A stretch of DNA of 45,364 bases from DAOMOD01 sp964526035 (GTDB lineage: Bacteria; Pseudomonadota; Gammaproteobacteria; Xanthomonadales; BPKI01), in NCBI GenBank assembly GCA_964526035.1, contig CAZGKE010000007.1:1-45364 (forward strand), in the 5' to 3' direction. A program made the translations under genes and the position numbers. This document shows positions 25,698-32,355 of this stretch, piece by piece. Within the stretch, counting starts at the first letter, position 1. Every line of letters starts with the position of its first letter. The notes beneath the pieces were generated by a model, which had not been told where the DNA came from, made no database searches, and saw nothing but the letters and a program-made list of their open reading frames with translations.

Positions 25698-26732
25698 GTG
25701 GTCAGCCTGAGCCTGTTCCGTGACTTCGTACCCACCGCATCGCTGTCGCCGTCGGATCGCGCCGACCTGGCGCGCTATTCGCGGGTGTCGAGCTATCGCG
25801 CCGGTGAAGTGGTGTGCCGACTTCCCGGTCGCGAACCGAGCGTGGCGTATCTGATCAAGGGCGAGGTCGAGGTCCGCGCCGGTGACGGCATCCGCGACCT
25901 CGCGGCCGGAACGCCGGGCGCACGCCGCGCCCTGAACGGGCAGAGCTTTCAGCAGGGCATGGTGGTGTGCAAGGCGCCCTGCGAAGTGCTGCTGGTGGAT
26001 CGCGAGCGCCTCGACCTGCTGCTGACCTGGGCGCAGACCGGAACCGTCGAGGTCACCGAGCTGCACAGCGGCGGAGGCAGCGATGCGGACACCGACTGGA
26101 TGACATCGCTGCTGCAGAGTCCGGCGTTTCTGCGCGTGCCGCCGGCCAGCATCGCACAGCTGTTTGCCTGCATGCAGGAGCAGAACTTCGCGGCCGGCGA
26201 TACCATCATTCGCCAGGGTGACGAGGGCGACTGCTACTACGTGATCACCGAGGGGCGTGTGCAGGTGGTGCGCGAGGCCGACGACGGACTCAACGAGGAC
26301 GAACTCGGGCAGCTTGGCGTCGGCCGCGGCTTTGGCGAGGAGGCGCTGCTCAGTGGCCAGCCGCGCAACGCCACGGTGCGTGCCCTGACGCGCGCCACCG
26401 TCATGCGCCTCGACAAGAAGGACTTTGTGCGCCTGCTGCAGGCGCCGGTGCTGCAGGAGATCGAGCTGGCGCAGTGCGGCCGGGACATGCAGTTGATCGA
26501 CGTGCGCCTGCCCGAGGAGTTTGCCCAAGGTCACCTGCCGGGAGCCATCAACCTTCCGCTTGCCGCAGTCCGCGCGGGCGCCGCGAACCTTGACGCCGGG
26601 CGAGCCCACGCCGTCTATTGTGACACCGGCAGGCGCAGTGCCTCTGCCACCTACCTGATGTGCGAACGTGGCATGGACGCGCGCCTGGTGCGCGGCGGCG
26701 TTGCGCTGGACCAGATGACCGAGACCGAATGA
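25698..26732 (+). CDS. Double cyclic-nucleotide-binding domain plus rhodanese protein
   Basis: The 344-residue soluble protein has three parts. A degenerate cNMP-binding domain lies at about 10-115. A second, well-conserved one at about 140-250 has the phosphate-binding cassette FGEEALLSGQPRNA (212-225), with the Glu and Arg used to hold cAMP or cGMP. A rhodanese domain at about 262-340 has the active-site loop CDTGRRS (Cys308). There is no DNA-binding HTH, so this is not a CRP/FNR transcription factor; it may be a cyclic-nucleotide-controlled sulfurtransferase or signalling adaptor. The GTG 25698 start lacks a clear ribosome site, and a start further inside is possible. ppnN begins 7 bp downstream, so co-transcription is likely. 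Confidence 0.82.
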   Translation: MVSLSLFRDFVPTASLSPSDRADLARYSRVSSYRAGEVVCRLPGREPSVAYLIKGEVEVRAGDGIRDLAAGTPGARRALNGQSFQQGMVVCKAPCEVLLVDRERLDLLLTWAQTGTVEVTELHSGGGSDADTDWMTSLLQSPAFLRVPPASIAQLFACMQEQNFAAGDTIIRQGDEGDCYYVITEGRVQVVREADDGLNEDELGQLGVGRGFGEEALLSGQPRNATVRALTRATVMRLDKKDFVRLLQAPVLQEIELAQCGRDMQLIDVRLPEEFAQGHLPGAINLPLAAVRAGAANLDAGRAHAVYCDTGRRSASATYLMCERGMDARLVRGGVALDQMTETE

Positions 26733-26739
26733 AGAACCC

Positions 26740-28152
26740 ATGGACATTCTGAGTGAAGACCTGATCCAAACCGCGCACGGCGATCCCTCGGTGTGCAATG
26801 CGCGCATTGCGCCGAAAGGCGGACTTGACGTGCTGTCGCGCGGAGAGGTGGCGCGGCTGCGCGACGTGACCCGTGGCGACCTCTACGAACTGCTCAGACG
26901 CTGCTCGCTTGCCGTGTTGAGCAGCGGCCAGACCTCCGACGATCCGCGTGCGGCCGCCGAGCGCTACCCCGACTTCCACATCCGCGTCTTGCAGCAGGAC
27001 CGCGGCATCAAGCTGGAACTCGACAACGCGCCTGCACATGCTTTCGTCGACGGCGGCATCATCCGCGGCATCGGCGAGCAGCTTTTCTCGGTGGTGCGCG
27101 ACATCGCCTATGTGTCTTCGGAGATCCAGGGCTCGGGGCGATTCGATCTGACGACCGGTGACGGCATCACCAGCGCCGTGTTCGAGATTCTGCGCAACGC
27201 ACGCGTGCTGACGCCCAATCTCGATCCCTGCATGGTGGTCTGCTGGGGCGGTCATTCCATAGGCCGCGAGGAATACGACTACACCAAGGATGTCGGCTAC
27301 CAGCTCGGCCTGCGTGAAATGGACATCTGCACCGGTTGCGGACCGGGAGCCATGAAGGGGCCGATGAAGGGCGCCACCATCGCCCACGCCAAGCAGCGGC
27401 GCATGCGCAACCGATATCTCGGTATCACCGAGCCGGGCATCATCGCCGCCGAATCACCAAACCCGATCGTCAATCGTCTGGTCATCATGCCGGACATCGA
27501 AAAGCGCCTGGAGGCATTCGTTCGGGTGGGTCACGGCATCATCGTGTTTCCGGGCGGCGTCGGCACCGCCGAGGAGATTCTCTATCTGCTCGGCATCCTC
27601 ACCCATCCAGCCAACAGCGGGATTCCGTTTCCGCTGGTGTTCACCGGGCCTGCATCGTCGGCTACCTACTTCGAACGCATCGATGCCTTCCTGAGACTCG
27701 CGCTGGGCGACGACATCGCCAGGCATTACCAGATCGTGGTCGACAATCCGGCCCTGGCAGCGCGCACGATGAGCGCCGGCATCGAAAAGGTGCGCGATTA
27801 CCGCATCAAGATGAAGGATGCCTTCTTCTTCAACTGGGCGCTGAACATTTCGCACGAGTTCCAGCAGCCGTTTGCGCCCACCCACGCCAACATGGCAGCG
27901 CTTGACCTGCGACGCGGTCGAGAGCGCCATCTGCTCGCAGCCGACCTGCGTCGCGCCTTCTCCGGAGTGGTCGCCGGCAACGTCAAGGAGGAAGGACTGC
28001 GCGCCATCGAGGCCCATGGTCCCTACGAAATCACCGGGGACCGCGAGATCATGGATGCCCTCGATGAGCTGCTGGCGGCGTTCGTGGCGCAGCAGCGCAT
28101 GAAGCTGCCCGGCAGCGAGTACAAACCCTGCTATCGAATCAAGCGCCAGTGA
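26740..28152 (+). CDS. ppnN: Pyrimidine/purine nucleotide 5'-monophosphate nucleosidase PpnN
   Basis: The 470-residue LOG-family enzyme hydrolyses nucleoside monophosphates to free base and ribose 5-phosphate. In E. coli it binds (p)ppGpp, which tunes purine balance in the stringent response. The Rossmann-like catalytic core has GCGPGAMKGPMKGA and the PGGVGTAEE motif at about 273-281, as in LOG/YgdH proteins. The N-terminal extension of about 130 residues and the C-terminal DUF3412-type region (to KPCYRIKRQ) give the long PpnN form (E. coli 454 residues), not a short LOG cytokinin-activating type. ATG 26740 follows the cNMP/rhodanese gene by 7 bp and precedes thyA by 34 bp, suggesting a nucleotide-metabolism operon. 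Confidence 0.92.
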   Translation: MDILSEDLIQTAHGDPSVCNARIAPKGGLDVLSRGEVARLRDVTRGDLYELLRRCSLAVLSSGQTSDDPRAAAERYPDFHIRVLQQDRGIKLELDNAPAHAFVDGGIIRGIGEQLFSVVRDIAYVSSEIQGSGRFDLTTGDGITSAVFEILRNARVLTPNLDPCMVVCWGGHSIGREEYDYTKDVGYQLGLREMDICTGCGPGAMKGPMKGATIAHAKQRRMRNRYLGITEPGIIAAESPNPIVNRLVIMPDIEKRLEAFVRVGHGIIVFPGGVGTAEEILYLLGILTHPANSGIPFPLVFTGPASSATYFERIDAFLRLALGDDIARHYQIVVDNPALAARTMSAGIEKVRDYRIKMKDAFFFNWALNISHEFQQPFAPTHANMAALDLRRGRERHLLAADLRRAFSGVVAGNVKEEGLRAIEAHGPYEITGDREIMDALDELLAAFVAQQRMKLPGSEYKPCYRIKRQ

Positions 28153-28186
28153 TCGTCTCCGCGCCCCGCCACGCAGACCCCGACCG

Positions 28187-28981
28187 ATGAGGCCCTACCT
28201 CGATCTCCTGCGCCGCATTCTCGACGAAGGCGTGCGCAAGCAGGACCGCACCGGCACCGGCACGCTCAGCGTCTTCGGTCACCAGATGCGCTTCGATCTG
28301 GCGGAAGGTTTCCCGCTGGTGACCACCAAGAAGGTGCACCTCAAGTCGATCATCCACGAGCTGCTTTGGTTTCTCCGTGGCGAAACCAACGTGCGTTCGC
28401 TGCAGGAAGCGGGGGTCAGCATCTGGGACGAATGGGCGGATGAAGCGGGCGAGCTGGGGCCGGTCTACGGCAAGCAGTGGCGCGCCTGGCGCGGCGCCGA
28501 CGGACGCACGCACGATCAGATCCGCTGGGTGGTGGATGAAATCCGCCGCAACCCCGATTCACGCCGCCTGCTGGTCAGCGCCTGGAACGTCGGAGAGCTG
28601 AAGGACATGGCGCTGATGCCTTGCCACAGCCTGTTCCAGTTCTACGTGGCCGACGGCCGCCTGTCCTGCCAGCTCTACCAGCGCTCGGCGGACGCCTTCC
28701 TCGGCGTACCCTTCAACATCGCTTCCTACGCGCTGCTGACCTGCATGATGGCGCAGGTCACGAATCTGCAACCGGGTCATTTCGTGCACACCCTGGGCGA
28801 CGCGCATCTGTACAGCAACCACCTCGAGCAGGCGCAAACGCAGCTGGCCCGCAAGCCGCTGCCGCCGCCCACCCTGAAGCTCAACCCCGAGATCCGTTCC
28901 ATCCTCGACTTCCGCTTCGCAGACATCGAGGTCGCCGGCTACCAGAGCCACCCCGCCATCCGCGCCGCCGTGGCGGTTTAG
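28187..28981 (+). CDS. thyA: Thymidylate synthase
   Basis: The 264-residue enzyme converts dUMP and methylene-tetrahydrofolate to dTMP and dihydrofolate. Length and numbering match E. coli ThyA exactly: the active-site Cys is Cys146 in ALMPCHSLFQF. The dUMP-binding segments RRLLVSAWNV, QLYQRSADAFLGVPFNIASY and HLYSNHLEQ are intact, and the C-terminus IRAAVAV is the family-typical closing loop. It sits between ppnN and folA; the product dihydrofolate is the substrate of the next gene. Confidence 0.97.
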   Translation: MRPYLDLLRRILDEGVRKQDRTGTGTLSVFGHQMRFDLAEGFPLVTTKKVHLKSIIHELLWFLRGETNVRSLQEAGVSIWDEWADEAGELGPVYGKQWRAWRGADGRTHDQIRWVVDEIRRNPDSRRLLVSAWNVGELKDMALMPCHSLFQFYVADGRLSCQLYQRSADAFLGVPFNIASYALLTCMMAQVTNLQPGHFVHTLGDAHLYSNHLEQAQTQLARKPLPPPTLKLNPEIRSILDFRFADIEVAGYQSHPAIRAAVAV

Positions 28982-28983
28982 AA

Positions 28984-29109
28984 GAGCGGGGAGCGGGGAT
29001 GGGCGCGGCGCGCGCGATATGGCGCGACAGTTCATTCCCGATCGCAAACTGCCTGGCTGTCCGGGCACTCAATACACAGCGCGGCCCGTATCATCCCTGC
29101 TCCCTGCTC
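28984..29109. repeat. Inverted heptad repeats between thyA and folA
   Basis: GAGCGGGGAGCGGGGATG (28984-29001), built of GGGGAGC/GGGGATG heptads, can pair in RNA with CATCCCTGCTCCCTGCTC (29092-29109) over 18 positions, of which two are G-U wobbles. The loop is 90 nt. The right arm ends 14 nt before the folA ATG (29124), which lacks a Shine-Dalgarno sequence. The heptad units resemble those at 44237-44426. Confidence 0.6.
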
Positions 29110-29123
29110 CCCACACCCCGATC

Positions 29124-29612
29124 ATGCCCTCCATCGCCCTCATCGCCGCCATGGACCGCAATCGCGCCATTGGCCGCGACAATGCGCTCCCCTGGCACCT
29201 GCCCGAGGATCTGAAACGGTTCAAGTCGTTGACCATGGGCGGCACTCTGCTGATGGGGCGGCGCACCGCCGAAGCAATCGGACGGGCGCTGCCGGGACGG
29301 ACCAATCTGGTGCTGACGCGAAGCGGGCGCTCTCCTGTGCCTGGAATGCAGGCGGTGGCAAGTCTCGACGAGGCGCTCACGCAGCTCACAGGCGCCACGC
29401 TCTGGGTCATCGGCGGAGAAGAGGTCTATCGCCTTGCGCTGCCACGTGCGGACACGCTGCATTTGACCATGGTCGATACCGCTGTGGAGGGGGCCGACGC
29501 CTACTTCCCGAAGTTCGATCCCGCGTTGTTCCAACTGCAGTCCGAATCGATACACCCCGCCGACCCACACCACGCCTGGGCCATGCGCTTTCGGGATTAC
29601 TGCCGATCTTGA
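29124..29612 (+). CDS. folA: Dihydrofolate reductase
   Basis: The 162-residue enzyme reduces dihydrofolate to tetrahydrofolate with NADPH; it is the trimethoprim target. Typical features are IALIAAMDRNRAIGRDNALPWHLPEDLKRF split over residues 3-32 (Met20-type loop, Asp in LPEDL), the NADPH-binding MGRRTAEAIG, and VIGGEEVYRLALP near residue 93. ATG 29124 fits the family start; an upstream in-frame ATG at 29019 would add 35 unrelated residues. No ribosome-binding site is visible, as the bases before the ATG are pyrimidine rich. It is convergent with apaH, 27 bp between the stops. Confidence 0.95.
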   Translation: MPSIALIAAMDRNRAIGRDNALPWHLPEDLKRFKSLTMGGTLLMGRRTAEAIGRALPGRTNLVLTRSGRSPVPGMQAVASLDEALTQLTGATLWVIGGEEVYRLALPRADTLHLTMVDTAVEGADAYFPKFDPALFQLQSESIHPADPHHAWAMRFRDYCRS

Positions 29613-29639
29613 GTATGAGAGGGTGTGAGCGCGCCTGAA

Positions 29640-30485
29640 TCAGGCGGGCTTCTGCCTGTCCGACCGGGCCGGTACCGAGATCACCTGGGGTGGTTCCCCC
29701 TCACTGTCGAGCCGCAGCGCGGTCAGGCGGCCACCCCATACGCAGCCGGTGTCGATGCAGTGCACGCCGACACCCTGGAACAGGCCCAGCGTCGACCAGT
29801 GGCCGCAGACGATGCGCACCTGGCGTTTCACCTGACCGGGCACCTCGAACCAGGGATACAGGCCGGGTCGCTGGCTGCCGGGCATCCCCTTTTCGTTGAA
29901 GGCGATGCGCCCCTTGCTGTCGCAGTAGCGAAGACGGGTGCAGATATTGATGACGGCGCGCATGCGCGCAACGCCTTTCAGCGCATCCGACCATGCAGGC
30001 GGCTTGTTGCCGAACATCTGTCCGAGCAGGCGTGCGTGGTCCTTGCTGCGCAGTCGCGTTTCGACTTCGCGGGCCAAGGTTTCGGCCTGAGCGGCGCTCC
30101 AGCGCGGGTCGAGTCCGGCATGCACCATCAGCCAGCCGAGATCACGATCGAGGTGCACCAGCTTGCATCCGCGCAGCCAAGCCAACAGCTCCGCGCCGTC
30201 GTCTGCAGCGAAGATCAACCCGAATTCCTCCGGCGCCTTGCGCCGCTCTGCGTTGCGGCGCGCGGCGATTGCCAGCAGGCTGAGATCATGATTTCCGAGC
30301 ACCACGGTGGCGGCATCGGCAAGCGCACGCACCCGACGCAGCACCTCGAGCGACTGACCGCCGCGGTTGACCAGATCGCCGCAGAACCACAGGCGGTCGC
30401 TTGCCGGGTCGAAGCGGATCGCATCCAGCAGAGCGGACAGCTCGTCGTCACAGCCCTGAATATCGCCGATGGCCCAGACTGCCAT
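29640..30485 (-). CDS. apaH: Bis(5'-nucleosyl)-tetraphosphatase, symmetrical
   Basis: The 281-residue phosphoesterase splits Ap4A into two ADP and can remove Np4-type RNA caps. The metallophosphatase motifs are in order: AIGDIQGCDDEL (8-19), FCGDLVNRGG, VLGNHD and VHAGLDPRWS. Its ATG overlaps the apaG stop by one base (TGATG), so translation is coupled to apaG. It is the last gene of the tag-ksgA-apaG-apaH run. Confidence 0.96.
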   Translation of the reverse strand: MAVWAIGDIQGCDDELSALLDAIRFDPASDRLWFCGDLVNRGGQSLEVLRRVRALADAATVVLGNHDLSLLAIAARRNAERRKAPEEFGLIFAADDGAELLAWLRGCKLVHLDRDLGWLMVHAGLDPRWSAAQAETLAREVETRLRSKDHARLLGQMFGNKPPAWSDALKGVARMRAVINICTRLRYCDSKGRIAFNEKGMPGSQRPGLYPWFEVPGQVKRQVRIVCGHWSTLGLFQGVGVHCIDTGCVWGGRLTALRLDSEGEPPQVISVPARSDRQKPA

Positions 30486-30865
30486 CAGTGAAGCGTTCGT
30501 GGCACGGAAAGAGTGAACTCGGGAATCGGTGCGTGGAAGTACGTGCCATCGTCGGCAACCATTTCATAGTTGCCGCTCATGGTGCCCACAGCCGTTTCGA
30601 GGACAGCTCCGGACGTGTACTGGAAGTCATCGCCGGGACGCAACCAGGGCTGCTCGCCGACCACGCCATCACCGCGCACTTCCTGAACCTTGCCGTTGCC
30701 ATCAGTGATGATCCAGTGACGGCGAAGTAGCTGTGCCGCGATGCTTCCGAGATTGTGCAACTTGATGGTGTAGGCGAACACGAAGCGGTTCTCGCGCGGT
30801 GCGGACTGGTCGTCGAGAAAGCGGGTGTCGACTTCGATCTGGATTTCGTAGGATTTCGCGGTCAT
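30485..30865 (-). CDS. apaG: ApaG family protein
   Basis: The 126-residue single-domain protein (fibronectin III-like fold) has the family core FVFAYTIKLHNLG, RHWIITDGNGKVQEVRGDGVVG and the tail PIPEFTLSVPRTLH. ApaG proteins lie next to apaH and are linked genetically to Co2+ resistance in enterobacteria; the biochemical role is not settled. ATG 30865 gives the usual family length; an upstream in-frame start would overlap ksgA. A perfect TATAAT stands six bases before the ATG (30872-30877), so a separate leaderless transcript is possible. Confidence 0.94.
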   Translation of the reverse strand: MTAKSYEIQIEVDTRFLDDQSAPRENRFVFAYTIKLHNLGSIAAQLLRRHWIITDGNGKVQEVRGDGVVGEQPWLRPGDDFQYTSGAVLETAVGTMSGNYEMVADDGTYFHAPIPEFTLSVPRTLH

Positions 30866-30871
30866 GTTTCG

Positions 30872-30877
30872 ATTATA
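30872..30877 (-). promoter_or_regulatory. Perfect -10 hexamer (TATAAT) directly before apaG
   Basis: On the minus strand the 20-bp ksgA-apaG spacer reads CTATAATCGAAAC then ATG. A transcript started at the usual distance from this hexamer would begin at the A of the start codon. No TTGACA-like -35 is present at 16-18 bp, and no Shine-Dalgarno is in the spacer. Confidence 0.4.
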
Positions 30878-30885
30878 GAGTGAGC

Positions 30886-31686
30886 TCAGGGTGCAGGTGG
30901 CACTTGGGTGAGCACGCGGGTCAAGCGGCACCAGGCGTCGACGTCGAGGGTCTCGGCGCGCGCGCGTGGGTCGATGTCGGCGGCCTGCATTGCGCCGACG
31001 TCTGCAATGCCCGAAAGCGCATTGGACAGGGTCTTGCGGCGCTGCGCGAACCCCGCCTTGACCAGGCGTTCGAAGAGACTGCTGTCGGCGATGTCGACGA
31101 CCCCCTGGGCCAGCGGGCGCAGGCGCACCACGGCCGAATCCACCTTGGGCGGGGGCCGGAAACAGCCGGGCGCCACGTCAAACAGCGGTTCGACCCGACA
31201 GCGGGCCTGCAGCATCACCGACAGCCTGCCGTAGACCTTGCCTCCAGGCGACGCGGCCATCCGCTCCACGACTTCCTTCTGCAGCATGAAGTGCATGTCC
31301 TCGATGGCATCGAGGTAGTCGAGGCAGTGGAACAGAATCGGCGACGAGACGTTGTACGGCAGATTGCCGACCAGGCGCAGGCGTGCCCCTGCGGCGAGAC
31401 TGCGCAGGTCGATGGACAGCGCATCGGCATTGACCACGTGAAGCATGCCGCGCGCGCCGGCGCGCGCCTTCAGCGGCTCGATCAGGTCGCGATCGAGTTC
31501 GATGGCGGTGACCTCGCCGCAGGCATCGAGCAGCGGCAGGGTCAGAGCGCCTTCGCCCGGACCGATCTCCACGATGCACTGCCCCGGCTTGGGAGCAACC
31601 GCCTGGACGATGCGGCGCAAGGTGCCCGGATCGTGCAGGAAGTGCTGCCCGAAGCGCTTTTTCGGTGCGTGCCGCTCGCTGTTCAC
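30886..31686 (-). CDS. rsmA: 16S rRNA dimethyladenosine transferase (RsmA/KsgA)
   Basis: The 266-residue SAM-dependent enzyme dimethylates two adjacent adenosines (A1518 and A1519, E. coli numbering) of the small-subunit rRNA. Seen are KKRFGQHFLHD (9-19), the SAM motif VEIGPGEGALT, the NLPYNVSSPIL catalytic loop (NLPY), and QKEVVERMAASPGGK with YGRLSV. The start overlaps the tag stop by 4 bp (ATGA type), indicating translational coupling with tag. Confidence 0.96.
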   Translation of the reverse strand: MNSERHAPKKRFGQHFLHDPGTLRRIVQAVAPKPGQCIVEIGPGEGALTLPLLDACGEVTAIELDRDLIEPLKARAGARGMLHVVNADALSIDLRSLAAGARLRLVGNLPYNVSSPILFHCLDYLDAIEDMHFMLQKEVVERMAASPGGKVYGRLSVMLQARCRVEPLFDVAPGCFRPPPKVDSAVVRLRPLAQGVVDIADSSLFERLVKAGFAQRRKTLSNALSGIADVGAMQAADIDPRARAETLDVDAWCRLTRVLTQVPPAP

Positions 31687-32264
31687 GGCGACAGTGCCGC
31701 CACTTCGGCATGACGGTGGCAGTCGAGGACATGATCATTGACCATGCCGACCGCCTGCATGAAGGCGTAGCAGATGGTCGAGCCGACGAAGCGGAAGCCG
31801 GCGCGCTTCAGTTCGCGGCTCAGGCGGTCGGAGACATCGGTGCGCACCGCAGCGTCTTTCAGACTGGAGAGGCGACCGTCGATCGGTCGGCCGTCGACAA
31901 AGTCCCACAGGAAGGCCGCCAGGCTGCCATGGCGCGACTGGATATCCAGTGCGGCCCGCGCGTTGTCGCGTGCCGCGGCGATCTTCAGGCGGTTGCGAAC
32001 GATGCCCGCGTCCTGCATCAGCATCGCCTGACGAGTGTCGTCGAACGCTGCGACCCGCGCCGGGTCGAAGCCTTCGTAAAGCTCGCGGTAGCGCTCGCGC
32101 TTGCGCAGGATGGTGATCCACGCGAGCCCCGCCTGCGCGCCTTCGAGAATCAGCATCTCGAACAGATGGCGATCGTCGAAGCTCGGAACGCCCCATTCGG
32201 TGTCGTGATAGGCGACGTATAGCGGGTCTTGGCCGCACCAGGCGCAACGAACGGGTTCTGTCAT
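31683..32264 (-). CDS. tag: DNA-3-methyladenine glycosylase I
   Basis: The 193-residue base-excision enzyme removes 3-methyladenine from DNA. It matches E. coli Tag nearly end to end: RCAWCGQDPLYVAYHDTEWG (6-25, with zinc-type Cys), LEGAQAGLAWITILRKRE, FVGSTICYAFMQAVGMVNDH and C-terminal Cys/His. It is first in the minus-strand run and 91 bp from the divergent lptD start; the divergent spacer must hold promoters for both operons, though none is clear. Confidence 0.95.
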   Translation of the reverse strand: MTEPVRCAWCGQDPLYVAYHDTEWGVPSFDDRHLFEMLILEGAQAGLAWITILRKRERYRELYEGFDPARVAAFDDTRQAMLMQDAGIVRNRLKIAAARDNARAALDIQSRHGSLAAFLWDFVDGRPIDGRLSSLKDAAVRTDVSDRLSRELKRAGFRFVGSTICYAFMQAVGMVNDHVLDCHRHAEVAALSP

Positions 32265-32355
32265 GAACGGGCCTTGAAGGGGGCGCTGCTACGCGCCGAT
32301 TGCTGGGTGGGGCGGTTTTCCGTTAGTTTAGCCCGCGTTTCCCACGCTGGCGTCG

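Noticed and set aside
22161..26807. A 1548-codon open frame on the minus strand across the Oar-like receptor and the cNMP/rhodanese gene
   Set aside because: It is antisense to genes with clear domains, has no domain of its own and arises from the high-GC codon pattern (few stop codons in the shadow frame).
28139..28513. A minus-strand open frame opposite thyA
   Set aside because: thyA on the other strand is certain, and the frame has no recognisable features.
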